A stretch of 64,000 nucleotides of DNA from Pelodera strongyloides. Its lineage: Eukaryota > Nematoda > Chromadorea > Rhabditida > Rhabditidae. This document shows, one piece after another, positions 48,013-60,724 of this stretch. The notes beneath the pieces are model-generated. The model ran no database searches. It was not told the origin of the DNA and saw only the letters and a program-made list of their open reading frames with translations. Position 1 is the first letter of the stretch. Each line of letters opens with the position of its first letter. Both the position numbers and the translations under genes were made by a program. The DNA lies in NCBI GenBank assembly GCA_036852015.1, contig JAANDG010000603.1:23720-87719 (forward strand). Reading direction: 5' to 3'.

Positions 48013-51000
48013 CTACGTTGTCGACAAGGTCCTTCGTGACTGATATGGCGGATTTGGTCTGTTAGAAAGGGCTCCATCTAATGCCGAATCTAGCACTCCT
48101 TGTGCACGGGTGTTAGCTTGTGCACTTCGTGTCGTTTCCACAGTAGCTGGTACTGATGATCTGTGGTATTGTTCGGTTACCACAGTATTTCTACGATTGT
48201 ACTCCTGAAATAGAAACCGTGTAGGCTGTGCACCGGCTTAGAGAGTGCGCCTGAACTATGCGCGATTGTGGAGATGTTGCGCACACATCAGGCGCACCAA
48301 GTGCCCACATGTTTTGCACTCCCCGCGTGGGCGAAAAGAAGGCGAGGGGTAGGCGGCACGGTGTGAGCGTTTCGGTTTCGGCGAAGTTTTTCAGTGTTGG
48401 TCTCTGGGTGAGCGGCGAAAGCCTCGCGCACTGTTTTTTTTTAGAAGCGTGAAAGAAGAAATTTAGGTTAAGACGTAAAGAATGCCCAAAAGACCCTATT
48501 AGTCTCTTGCTACCGTGCTAACTTCAAATTACGGTAATTTCAAACATTTCTAGTTGCGGTTTAATAATTCAAACCAACCCGTTTGATGCAGCATACATAG
48601 CGTGCGAGAACTCGTGTACACTCAATACGTGTTTCCTGCGAAAGTATTAACAACCAATACGGTTGATAGTAGCCAATGCATAGGGGCGCGATGTCTGTCT
48701 GAAACTTTATTTATTTGAAACCGATTTCCTATTCTTACTTTCGATTATCAACTACCTATTTTCTTCATGTAACTAACACGTACTAAAACTCTACGGACTG
48801 AATAATGATTACATGTATTAACCACAATTCACCGTACATGGGCGGTGGTAACCCTGATGAAACGCCGCGTACAAAAAATGGGGTCGCACCACCGCGCGGG
48901 GGGTGCGCGAGAGTGTACCACAGGTGCGCGGAAAAGTGTTCACTACCAGCTAACGCAGCTGTTGTACCCCATTTGAAGGAATCGCGACAGGTGCGTCATT
49001 GTGCGCCGCGGGTACGCTTAGCATTCGCGCATCAGTGGCGTGCATCCCACAAAGGGTTGCCCCGCTCCGCTGTGGCGGACTCTCTTTATGTGCGCGGCGA
49101 TGGCGCGGAGTTCCGCTTTGTAATAAGCGAAGCAATTTTCCCAGTAACACTGTAGTTTGGTGACAATTTAATTGCCATAAAATGAGTTGCCAACTTACAA
49201 ACGTGAATATTTTTTTGTTTAAGTCCCCGTCGTTTTTGAAGAGCGCGTATGCCATACCACTCTGAAAAATAAATTATAGGTGAAGAATGTATTTTTCGTA
49301 ATTAGTATTCCACGTTGTGCACTGATTATAGGGCCCTTTTATGTTCTTATACTTATGGATAACTTACTATTATATCATCACAAACCTCAAAACACAACTG
49401 GGGAATAGCAGATAATGTACTGCAAATGGAGAATATCAACAGACTCGTTTGGTAATTGCGTGCCGCGTTTCTGAAAAAAGTGTCCAAGCACATTGATGAA
49501 AGAAACATCGCGCTATGACCGCGCGAAAATAATTCCCCGCAATAGCGATGGAGCGGGCGTGCACACCCTTTTGTAGAGGCGCGACATCGACAGGTGCGCC
49601 GCAATTGCGCTGAATTTAATTGTTCGCCTTTGACTTGATGCAGTACTGGCAGTTGTTGTAAGCTATTCTCATGCATAGAAAAGTATGTACATGTAAGGCT
49701 AACTGGCCTATACATATAGTTTGGTGTTGACTGATAAGCTTTATAAATATTAAATGTCTGAATGTCTACCTTACTCGTACTCTGCACAGCGTTATCACAT
49801 TTAATACAGTAGAAATTGTGGTGAAGATACACAAGTGCGTGGCGAAATATACACGGTGCCACTGAAATGTTACACTTTGACGCTTTACTGCGCTGCGTAA
49901 GCACTATAGCTTTCCTTACACGATAAATACCCATATCTATAAAATTTCACGATAAAAAGGACGTGCACGAGTGCTGATCCGTGGCAATACGCGCATTTTT
50001 ATCGTGTCGTGTAAGCTACACTCTGCTTGAAGAACATTTCAGAAACCGCGTGGCATTCCGCTCTAAGTTTACGACACAGTATTCGTCGGAGAACTCCGCG
50101 TCGCGTTAGCGGTTCCTATTTTTGCGCGGAGATAGCGCGGAATTTTGCATTTATATTTTGCCCTTTTCTCCTGTATTTTCCTATCGCTGCCTCACTGACG
50201 AAACTTGGCGTACACGCCGCGTGGATTCGGCGTGCAACCTGGCACGGCGTATCCCAACGGTGTGGCCCTTTTTTCCTACCCGCCTGCGCGCCGTGCCCTT
50301 GCCGCTTGCACGCCAATTTTCTCGTTGTGTATAAACATAGTCAAATCTTCAACTTACAGCTGAATAAGCAGGTATTTGAGGGTATCCTAGCTGTTCATCT
50401 TTCCAGCCGAAGAAACAAACAATAATTGGAGTATATAATTGTAAAATCACAGCTAACGATGGCACGGCGATAAATATGAATTTCACGTTTCGTTCTGTCC
50501 ATAACTGAAATTTTATATGGGTCAATACTTGAAATTTTTCTTCTTTGCCAGATACGATGTAAAGTACAGTAGTACAGTAGTCCAGTCATGATGAAACTTG
50601 GAGTTCGCGGCGAAACCCTGACACGGAAGTGCCGAGCCGCGAAATCCTGGCGATAGCTCGGCGAAAACTGGACGAAACAGGGAAGATTGACACTGCTCGA
50701 TTCTGAGAAAACGGGTCGCGGCATCTTCGCCCTATCTTTGCCAGATTTTAACCAGGGTTTGCACGGGAATATAAGCAACTGCACCGTTTCTGCGGAGTTC
50801 AGTTGATATAAAGTTATGCACTGCGCTGTTTTATCTTGATCTTTATACATATACGCCAACTTCTTGACAAATTCAATTTCATGGCTCCCATAAATGAAAC
50901 GCAACCGAATATAGCAATAATAATTATTTTCTTATGAAAGTTTGTAAAATATTATTTTATTCACCATTTTATGCTGCACGGGAAGCACGACGATAGTGAA

Positions 51001-52047
51001 ACGATTTACCGAAAGAGCAACATCAAGATAAACATGGGCATCTCGCGTCATCTGCAAGATATATTTGACCAATAAGCTAAAGAATGTGCTCTTGTGGCGC
51101 AATTGGCAGCGCGTTCGGCTGTTAACCGAAAGGTCGGTGGTTCGAACCCACCCAGGAGCGAACTTTTTGACAACATGTGAAACTAATTCTTGCATACCTT
51201 CCATCCCCAACCAAGAGCTGTGCGCCAAGCTCCACTTTCCCAATAAAAAGGCTTCATACGTGCAATTATGAAGGTTAATATGTCGTATATTCCTTAAAAA
51301 AACACAACTGTTTTTAATTTAATATAGTTTTAAATCTATTTTAAAAAGCGGGGTGGCGCACCCTCTGTAGGGAGCGCTGGGCTGCGCCAGGGCCAGAAAG
51401 GGTACAACTCCATTTGGCGCACCAGAGCAATTTCTTTATGCGTCAGACACAAAACGTGGCTAGTGTCTGCTACTAGCGTGCCACGGGTGCGGCATTCCGA
51501 GATGGTTTCCGAGATACTTTTCCGAGATGGATTCCGAGATGGAATTCCGAAAAGATTAGCGCACTCAAAATACCAATCGCATTCCGAAACGATTCCTAGA
51601 TGAGATTCCGAGATGAGTTAAAATACGGCCTCTGCTACGACTTCGAGTTTGTGTCAAGGCGCATTGGGGGATATTCGAATGTGTCTCGGATTATATTGGC
51701 ACGATATTTTTGACCAAGTTGTTGCCCAAATTTCAAGCCTCTATTTGCATTTTTCGCGCAGTGACTCTCGTTTATCTGTGTGCGGCAAATTCTATCGGAC
51801 TCCTGTATTACTCGACTGAGACGAAAAATGACGTCAACCGTACACTTACGAATTAAAATAGCAACCCACCAATCATCAAGAACAATTTATAAAATGGTGA
51901 ATCAAAATTCTTCTTTGTTGATGTAATCACAGCCGTCATTACAATTATATAGAGCACAATTGAGGCGCACTCGAATACTGTAACCCATTGAATATTCATC
52001 GCCGAGTAAGCCTCCGCGGGCGGATTCTCCATACTTGTGGAGTTCAT
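48013..52047 (-). CDS. Nematode seven-helix chemoreceptor (Srg-like), copy 1, 9 exons
   Basis: Minus-strand exons in order: 52047-51870, 51292-51198, 51051-50965, 50504-50358, 49861-49770, 49470-49386, 49261-49199, 48698-48579, 48204-48013; 352 residues. Features are those of nematode serpentine receptors of the Srg superfamily. Helix 1 is VLYIIVMTAVITSTKK, followed by FYKLFLMIGIYDIL in helix 2. A short ordered loop (WESGAWRTALGWGWK) is followed by the helix-3 end LSVNRFTIVVLPVQHKM, then ERNVKFIFIAVPSLAVI, RNYQTSLLIFSICSTL and a final QPYWLLILSQETR before a basic cytoplasmic tail. Such receptors act in the cilia of sensory neurons. Family placement within the nematode receptors is inferred. 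A tRNA-Asn gene lies antisense in intron 2. The downstream tandem paralogue at 53961-56895 has the same exon phases. AATAAA on the minus strand lies at 47806-47811. Confidence 0.88.
48840..49120. repeat. GC-rich dispersed repeat in chemoreceptor intron 7
   Basis: Contains gcggcgatggcgcggagttc at about 49095 and repeated ggtgcgc blocks. Same family as 33955-34115. Confidence 0.55.
51088..51160 (+). tRNA. tRNA-Asn(GTT), nested in a chemoreceptor intron
   Basis: A 73-base cloverleaf with a 7-bp acceptor stem (GCTCTTG with CAGGAGC, one G-T pair), discriminator G, anticodon stem TTCGG/CCGAA with loop CTGTTAA (anticodon GTT at 51121-51123), and T-loop TTCGAAC. The intact A and B boxes suggest an active gene. 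It is antisense to the receptor gene and sits inside its intron 2 (51052-51197). Confidence 0.93.
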
Positions 52048-53960
52048 AAAACCTTTATCTTCATAAAAAATATAAAATCTTCATTTATACTTTCCTTACA
52101 GTTAAAACGTAACCGCGTTGCGAAAATTAAAACAAGTAATGCACAAGGCCGAACGCACAAGAAAAAGAAAATATGCATAAATGAAGAGAAACGGGGGCGG
52201 CGAAAAAAGATTATTGTAACACATCTTGTAATCTGGCGAAGAAACGGCAACGCTACGGCGCACAAACAAATTACAACGTATTGTCGATAAAAGAAGGCGC
52301 CGTGTTGAAACGGTACATGCCGAAGTTAGCACTGAGGAAACTTGGTCGGGGGTGGGCGCGCCCCCGCCCCCACCCCACGTTCGCGTGGCCGCTCATCCCC
52401 CGCTCGCCCCTCGCCCGTGTCTGGCCCATTGGTCTGGGAAAGTCTCCACCACCGAAAATCGTGTGGCGGCTGGTGCGCCAGGAGCGCGCCACAGGTGCGC
52501 GAATAATGTATTGTGGAAACTGCAAGATACTTAGTGAAGGGGCATTTAACACTACGCAGCGAAAATAGACCAGCCTCCAGCAATACCAACATTTAGCGCG
52601 CCGCCCCGTACCCAAAGTTTCACGTTGCGACTATTTGTTCGAGATCTGTAAATTCTGGTATCTGAAGTTTTATTTGAATCATTTTCACAGAATATGAAGG
52701 GGCAATCTAACCATAAATATCGAGGGGGTTATTTCTGGTTCTTAGCTTCGTTAATTATTCTTACAAGGAAGTTTTTTGTCTACAATGCATGATATATCTT
52801 CGAAGTATAAATAATAAATTTAAAAAAGCAGCTGCCCTACCCTCAAATTGGCAAACATTCAACAATTAGAATTTGCTTCTTGTGTGCCATCTAGCTACAG
52901 GGCTCAAGGGCACGTTGAAACATTAAAAAAAACACAGAATAAGCGAAGGCGGCCCTCGACAAAACTGTACGTTGCATATATTTTTCTCATGAATTGTATG
53001 TGTGCGTAATAAATTATTATAAATACCACGTAGAATGACGGTTTTTATCACATCAAATGAAATACACTTTGCACCATAGATAATGTCAAATGTTGCACCA
53101 TGTACACATTTTTGTGTAGAATTAAATTAGAAGCACCTTCTACATAAATACATAAATACTAAACTGGGAGTTCGTGTTCCGCATAAGTAAAAACGAAGTT
53201 ATGTAAGGGCTCAAAAATCATGGACAAATTGTAAGTTTAGTGCTAGCATAAATAAGCACTTATGGGTGCTAAACGATTAAATTTTATGGTATGGCATTTT
53301 CGAGTAACAAAAAGTACTAATTAGTACTTATACTCTGCTCGAAAGTTCGAATATAGTTTTTATCTAACGTTTCACGGAAATTGACTGCGTAGTAGTTTAA
53401 TTTGGAAACTATTTCCGATACTGCACTAGGTCGCTAATTAGACGCGTAACATCACACACTATGGGGTTCACAGCCAATCTGGTGGGCGGCTAAAAAGTCA
53501 GGTGCGCCACGCACTTCTGCCAGTCTTCGCCAAAATTTTGCCAGGTTGTCGCGAGTGCGCTGAGCTGGCTGAGCACCCTAGCGGAACGAAGATGCCAGGC
53601 CTACCCTTCGCTGCGCGAAATTTTCGCGCGCGCCATGAGAGTTTCATCAGTGTTTATTTGTTATTTGTTAATAATACTATTGAACATTAATTTTTGACTT
53701 TGCAAAGGAAAAAAATCATAGCATGATTTTTTTATGTATTTTTATCACTCCGAATCGTTTTGGGTTGACAACCGCATTCCTATGTATTATATGCAAACGC
53801 CTGTATGAATTTACCACAGAATGTACACAATACATGCGCACGAAATCGTCAAACATGTGAAACGAGTTTACAAATCGGGTGTAAAACCGCATTGAATACT
53901 GGAAGTATTCACCTAAATTCTCAAAACGAACACATTGAGATCATAATTTTTATTTATTTC
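52048..53960. other. Gap between the chemoreceptor paralogues
   Basis: No gene supported. AT-rich, apart from a GC-rich tract at 52330-52500 with ggtgcgc blocks. Overlapping open frames on both strands there reflect base composition. The promoter of copy 1 should lie near 52050-52200. Confidence 0.45.
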
Positions 53961-56895
53961 TTACATAGTCGACAGTGTCCTTCGTGTCTGAAATGGCGGA
54001 TTTCGTCTGACAGAAATAGCTCTATCTAATGGCGAATCCAACTTTCTTGAACTGATATTATTATTGCTATTAGCTTGTGTAATTCTCATAGATGACGATA
54101 GCGCCTCCACAGTGGCCGGTACCGATGTTCGTGGGTAATGCTCGGTTACCACAGTGTTACTGCGATGATAATCCTAAAAGAGCTAATTATTTATTATTTT
54201 TAATCGCGTCAGTGTTATATTCTTCAGCAAGATTGCGTGTCAAATTGGGCCTCTAGCCTCCCAAGTCTCCCAAGTGGGTCAGAGAAAGTTCTCATAGGAA
54301 TTAGCGATCAGCAGAGACAAGTTCATCCACAACACTGGGAAGCTTGGCGACATCGCCGCGTCAAAAAATGAGGGTCCGCCACAGCGGGGCGGCGCACACC
54401 GTCTAGAGTGCGCGGTAGGTGCGCCACGGGTGCCCTCATTTTTGGCGCGGCGATGTCGCCATGTTTTACGTTGAAAGCAGACTCGCGCTTGTTGCAGATT
54501 CCGGTTAAAGGCACATGTTTTTTTAGGTGCGCGGCGGAGTACTAGCGAACCCTTTTAGAGCACATCCAAAAGCTTTACCCAAGTAGGCAAAGAAAAGTAG
54601 CCCGGTGACTTTCATTCGGACTTGTGGACCAAAACTTTTAAGTATTTGTGAAGATAAATATTACGAGGAAGACTTATTATAACGGCTTAGTAATATAAAC
54701 CAACCCGTTTGATACAGCATACATAGCGTGCTAGAACTCGTGTACACTCTAGACGTGTTTCCTGCGAAAGTATTAACAACCAGTACGGTTGATAGTAGCC
54801 AATGCATAGCGGCGCGATGTCTGTCTGTAATTTGGCGTGATTAGTTTAGTTATCAATTACAATTAGGACATAGATAATCCCTAACAAAGATTAGGGCCTC
54901 TATACCCTAAGGGGACCCTGGCTGAGACCTGACTGTTTGTTAGGTAAGGGGGTAACGCGATACCATACAAACAAACTTACAAATGTGAATATCTTTTTGT
55001 TTAATTCCAACTCGTCATTGAAGAGCGCGTATGCCATAAAACACTGAAAAAGAAAATTGACAATGCATATTTTAAAGGCTCCATGAAAATTCAAAACGCT
55101 TCAAACTGTGAGCAAACTATGACTGTACACTATACAAGTAATGCGCCTCGTGCGGAACATACACCTTGCTGTCTCTATGATTGATCTTACAGAACACTAA
55201 AGTCATTAGATTATATAATAGTATTATACCTCATAAAGCAACTGGGGAATTGCCGATAAAGTACTGCAAATGGAGAATATCAACAGACTCGTTTGGTAAG
55301 TACGTGCCGCGCTTCTGAATATGTTTTCCAAATAAATTTTTAGTAAAGGGAAGCCGAAACTTCTACACATAATTTACCAAACACGTGGTGGTAAAGTTCT
55401 ATTTGTGTTCGGGAATTGATGGCGAGCAAAAACTATTATTTAGATTATGATTGTAAGCTGTAGCTTATCATTTCCTATGGTCTGAACACTTACAGTTAGA
55501 TTAACCACGCCCACTCACCTTACTCTACATAGAGTGAGTATATTTAATACTGTCGATATCGCAGCAAATACGCAAAGGTGTATGGCGTAATATACACGGT
55601 GCCACTGTAAAATTACGATTTATATGAACATCTTGATGCACCTGCAGCGTTTCTTGCAAAAGGTGTGCCGCAGGTGCGCCCACTGGAATTCAGAGAAGTT
55701 CGCACCCTCTACGGCCCCATTTTGCGCGCGGCAATGGCGCGAAGTTTCGTCAGTATCTAGAAAGTATACCGTAACCTTGTAAAAAAAACCTACTGCTGAA
55801 TAAGAGGGTATATTCTTATATCCCAACTGTTCGTCTTTCCACCCGAAGAAACAAGCAATTATCGGAGTATATAATTGTAAAAACACCGCTAATACTGGCA
55901 CGACGATGAATATAATTTTCACGTTTCTTTCCTTCCATATCTGTAAATGGTGCGTGAAAGGTTAAATCTACCCATTTTTCATAAATTTGAACCTAAAGAT
56001 TCATAACTTTGGGTTTTTGTGTCACAGAACAGAAGAACTTTTCATCTTTGTTTATTAACTTTTCGAAAATGTATTCACCATTTTATGTTGCATTGGAAAT
56101 ACAACAATTGTGAAACGATTCGCAGAGAGAGCCACATCAAGGTAGACGTGGGCATCTCGTGTCATCTGTAATATATGTTTGACCAAAAGTTCGTACAGTG
56201 CGCTCTTGTGGCGCAATTGGCAGCGCGTTCGGCTGTTAACCGAAAGGTCGGTGGTTCAAACCCACCCAGGAGCGAAGTTTTTGCACTTCTCTGATAACCG
56301 CAATTTGTGTGTGATTTTTTAGTTCTCACCTTCCAGCCCCAACCAATAAGGGTGCGCCAAGCTCCACTTTCCCAATATAATGGTTTTAGCTGTCCAAATA
56401 TAAATGTTGATATGTCGTATATTCCTGAAAAGTCTACTCAGGATTGATATCTGAAATTTCCTTGTTGTTGTCATGAAATTTGCCGATTTCACAGTAAACT
56501 TGTTCACACCGGTTTTGTGCCCTACCGCAGGCAAATTTGCTCATCTCATCGTTTAGTAATTAACACCACGTCACCGCGGCGCACCTCCTGTAGGTGCGCA
56601 GCGGGGGTGCCATAGGTACGCGAATGCTGAGCAGCTCTTGCGGACCCTCGTTTGGACCGCGGCGGTCGTGCGAAGTTTTATCAGTGTAGTTTGGGGGCAA
56701 CTCACCAATCATCAAGAACAATTTATAAAATTGCGATGCGAAATTCTTCTTTGTTGATGTAATAACGGCGGTCATTACAATTATATAGAGGACAAGTGAG
56801 GCGTACTCGAAGATGGCAGCCCATTTTATATCCATTGCAGTGTAAGCCTCAGCGGGCGGATTTACCGTAGTTGTAGTTGTAGATGCAGAATTCAT
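53961..56895 (-). CDS. Nematode seven-helix chemoreceptor (Srg-like), copy 2, 9 exons
   Basis: Minus-strand exons: 56895-56706, 56424-56330, 56165-56079, 55940-55794, 55604-55519, 55314-55230, 55043-54981, 54824-54705, 54173-53961; 361 residues. It is a paralogue of the gene at 48013-52047 with identical exon order and phases. Shared blocks include PPAEAY near the start, TSTKKNF, FYKLFLMIGIYDI, WESGAWRT, MTRDAHVYLDVALSANRF, QLYTPIIACFFGWKDEQLGY, TYQTSLLIFSICSTLSAIPQ and QPYWLLILSQETR. The ATG at 56895 was chosen; an upstream in-frame TTG is not a start. The N-terminus has a run of threonines absent from copy 1. Intron 2 contains an antisense tRNA-Asn, as in copy 1. A chemosensory receptor role is inferred from the family. 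Confidence 0.88.
54345..54452. repeat. GC-rich fold-back repeat in chemoreceptor copy 2 intron 8
   Basis: Left ggcgacatcgccgcg is mirrored by cgcggcgatgtcgcc at the right, with internal gaggg/ccctc pairing. Confidence 0.7.
56202..56274 (+). tRNA. tRNA-Asn(GTT), nested in the paralogous chemoreceptor intron
   Basis: Identical to the tRNA at 51088-51160 except for one base in the T-loop (TTCAAAC instead of TTCGAAC), a position where either purine is normal. It lies antisense in intron 2 (56166-56329) of chemoreceptor copy 2. Confidence 0.92.
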
Positions 56896-58197
56896 AAAAT
56901 TGAAATTCAACTGAAATTATTTAAAATTTAAAATTTTAGTAAAAAAATAAACTTTCATAAGCAATGTATGTTTTCGAAGCGAGACGAACTTATGGAATAA
57001 AGGAGAACGAAATAATTGCGAAACCACAAAAAAAACTGTCGGCCCATCACCAAATGGTTTTTACAGAAAGAACCCATTTGGAGACTGTTCATGACTGGTT
57101 TGTGACCATTTGGTGACCAACTGATGACGGTTTTTGATGAAACTTGGTCACGAATTGGTTACCAGATGGCAGACCCACGTAAAAACCAGTGAACCGTATC
57201 CAAATGGGTTCACCCATTTCCTAAAGCATCACGAGCGGACAAGGCCACGATATCTGACACGTTTTTACATGCGTAAATTATGTTTGCAGATTTTGTCAGT
57301 TCGATCTGAATACTCTATTTGACGAATTTTAAATGTGCAATATAATGACAAATCTAGAGGGTGTTATTTGTTGGCTTTTTAGCACTAGTTAATTATTCTT
57401 AATTGGGAACTTTTTGACATATATGAGCACAGTATACTGTAGAAAGTATAACTTTAGCAAAAATCAGCTGCCCTAAACGTGGCCAACAATTTTCCATTAA
57501 TTGAGTGTACTTGTGTTCTCAAGCCAAAGCCACCAGCAGAAAAATGTACTGTTCAAAACTATCTACAGTAGGCGGACTAATTAGTTAAATTTACTATGCT
57601 TATGCATACAATTGAAAATTGCCTGTTAGATGCATATATTCATAGCATAGAATACATTTTGTGCTCAACAAGCATAATTTCCGTACTTTAATTAACGGAA
57701 CTAAACTCTCTAGGGAGCTTCCCTCACCGAGGTTAAATAAAATCAAGTGATATCTTTATTGTCCAAGGGATGTTTTTGACATTTTTGCTAATTATAGGGC
57801 CACTCAAAACATAAATTTCGCTCAAAAGCACAATAGGTACGGAATATGTTCAAGTACACCTAAAGTCACAGGAAAAGCGCGCGCGGCGTTCTTTTCGCGG
57901 ACATTCTTGCTTGCCGCGAGCCAAAATGTATGTATTTTTTTCTATTTTTTTTCTGAAACAAATAAACGGGAAAATTCCATGGACCTGGCATAATAGTGAC
58001 GTTCGTTACTGTTTGGTTTTTCGGTTTTCAATCAACATTAATACGTAATTAAATATGTTTGTAAAGTGCATATTCATTGGGTGAAAGTGCAAGCAATAAA
58101 TGCATGGTGTCATTAGTGATGTTTTCTCCGAAAAATTATTTATTATAAAATCATTCAAAAATAAAATTAAGAATTGATGTTCACCTATCTAAAGCAT
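56896..58197. other. AT-rich gap before tRNA-Gly
   Basis: No gene. An imperfect inverted repeat around 57045-57215 (cccatttgg and ccaaatggg, with several ccatttggtgacc blocks) looks like a decayed fold-back element. Confidence 0.45.
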
Positions 58198-58269
58198 GCG
58201 TTCGTGGTGTAATGGTTAGCATGGATGCCTTCCAAGCATTCGACGGGTGTTCGATTCCCCCCGAACGCA
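58198..58269 (+). tRNA. tRNA-Gly(TCC)
   Basis: A 72-base cloverleaf: acceptor GCGTTCG/CGAACGC with discriminator A, anticodon loop CTTCCAA (TCC) closed by GATGC/GCATT, and T-loop TTCGATT. The T stem (GGGTG/CCCCC) has one T-C mismatch, so slight decay is possible. It stands alone in an AT-rich gap. Confidence 0.87.
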
Positions 58270-58553
58270 GATGTTTTTTTAAAATTTGAAGCGCAGAACA
58301 TAGCTAACGTACTTATACGAACTTCTGAACAATTTCGTAGAATAATACAATGAAAAAATCCAGAAACCAAACAGAAACTAAAAAGTACAAAATTGAACCG
58401 TCCGTCAAGCTTCTTGAATAGTAAATTCTATGATCATTGTTGCAACATCAGCATCACCAGGAAAAAATTCAAGAGTAAAAATTACCAGTTGCGTAAGAAT
58501 AAACTAGTGGTCTATTCGAAAACTTTTAAAATTAAAATGATTAAGAAGAAAAG

Positions 58554-58724
58554 ATAAAGCGAAATGCTAGCCCCTTTGGAAAATTTGCATATGATAAGCA
58601 AATCCTATGTATCCTATTCTAATTTTGCGCGATAGCCGTGGACGATCGCGCAAAATTAGCATAGGATACATAGGATTTGCTTATCATATGCAAATTTTCC
58701 AAAGGAGCTGGCATTTCGCTTTAA
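58554..58724. mobile_element. 171-bp near-perfect palindrome, second copy
   Basis: Almost base-for-base the same as 46211-46381 across both arms and the gccgtggacg centre. The left end reads ATAAAGCG instead of TTAAAGCG. Confidence 0.9.
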
Positions 58725-59592
58725 CGCCTCAAGGATCATAAACTAATTGTCAGCTAACGATAAGTGCAAGAATAAATAACACCTTATATGTTAAAAGTTC
58801 ACATTTTATGACGGTCTCCGCAGTGTAATTTTCGAATAAAAAGAGTTAATAATTCGCAGTTCTCGTATGCTTTGCTCGAAAGTTGAATATAGTTTCCTCC
58901 CAACTCTATACGGAAATTAACCGTATGTATAATTATCAAATGGGGAATTTGAAAACTACGTGACAGAACCAACTGACGTACGTATAATCAACCATAGTCC
59001 TCATTTATTAGTGTTTATTATTTAGTGTTTATTAGTTTATTTTCATGTCAAACCAAGTGCAACGAGTGGTGAACAATAAAACTTTCCTGTTTGGCCACAT
59101 AAAAGGAAAAGAGTGATGATTTTTTTTATTTGAAAGAGCCGATTAAAGAAAAATGAAATGCGCATTACTATCTAAACATTAAAATATTTCCCCTGTTTTG
59201 AGTATTATGCAACGCTGTTTACATATATAGTTGTGTTATGTTTATTAGTCCGAAACTTCAAGCAAGGGTTACCTAATACAAGACAGCAAAATGAATAAAA
59301 AATACTAAGCCAATGCGGGATACATATACCTTCTTTTTTTTTTTGAAGAAAGTACTCCACTGTAGACCTCGTGCTTGCTTATGACATTTGAAATAAAGAA
59401 AAACAAAAACGAATAATTAAGATGTTTGGTTTTACATGCACCTGTCTTGTAAGGAAAGCCATCTATTATTCAGCTGTTCGACAAAAACCAACCGCTCAAA
59501 AATTCCTTTTTTTTAAATAATTAGTTCAGGAACTACAAGCGAAATGCGTAGAATAGAATATGATATTTCATTACTCGATGTGGGAATATATT

Positions 59593-59752
59593 TTAAAGCG
59601 GTATGGCGTGTGGTTTTGAATCGCATTATTTATAATTAAATCCCATGTTTTATATGCAAATTTGATGTACCCGCCTCAACGGATCAGTTCACATAATATG
59701 GAGTGCCGCTGTCCAGTTTTTTTTTTCAAAAACCAGGCACACACCGCTTTAA
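59593..59752. mobile_element. TTAA-ended MITE, diverged subfamily
   Basis: TTAAAGCGGTATGGCGTGTG at the left and CACACACCGCTTTAA at the right. The ends pair well but differ from the main family. Confidence 0.65.
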
Positions 59753-60724
59753 AAGAAGATACCAAAAATAAAATGAATGTGGCTACTCCGCACTTGCTGT
59801 ACAAAAGCTGTGAGTACGAATTATCGTGTTTTTCTAGCGAACGACGAAATACAGTACACTTTTCTTTGCAGCAACATATAATTTTATTTGCTTTTTGTTT
59901 TCAGCGAATCTTGATGTATATAAGTATGTATTATATGGTTTGATTGCCGATGTTCAAGTCAGATAATTGCCACTATTTTCATTGTAATTTGTGTTATGTT
60001 TGCTGGTTAATACCGCATTGCAGTTAAATCTCAAACTGTGATCGGAAAAAATACAGCGGAACCAGGGGCAAAAAATTTATGCACATTTTCAAAACAAAAT
60101 AAGAAATTTTGCTGAACGTAAAATATTTTAAAAATTGATTGGCATTAAAACAAAGTATCCAACTGCAAATACATCCTCAATAAGCAGGTAATATGTTGAA
60201 AAAAAAAATGAAAAAAATATCTGTTCCTTTTGAATTCTTAGCTATATTCTTACAACTTACAGTAGCTGATGCTTAGAAAAAGAAAAGTGCTTCAAATAGT
60301 GTACTATAAAAACACAGGCTCAGTATCATCAAGCGAAAAGATTTTGTCATTGAGCAGAAAAAATATTCTAATTGAGTGAAAAACACTTTAAAAGAAATAT
60401 TAAGAAAACTGTACATTCGGTCGCTTTTTTACACTTTAAGTGACGTGAAAAACAAGGGAAAGTCATATAGTAGTACGTTATATAATACGTTAGGGCCCCT
60501 AAGTGGCCCTAAGGTCGTTAACGGGACAGGGTCATCTAAAATCGTCTATCCTTATTTTTTATTCGAAAACCATTTGGGCATAACCGAATATCCGTCCCTT
60601 TATGAATTTACAATAAAGGGCAAGATAACGGTCATATGTATAGCACTTAATTAGCTTGCAAGTAGTAATTACTTACATGCTGGGAGTCAGGAAGTCATAA
60701 AGAAAAACGACACCACTAATCACG

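Noticed and set aside
49353..49934. 193-codon minus-strand open frame
   Set aside because: It covers receptor exons 5 and 6 and reads through the intron between them. The paralogue shows that both splice sites are used.
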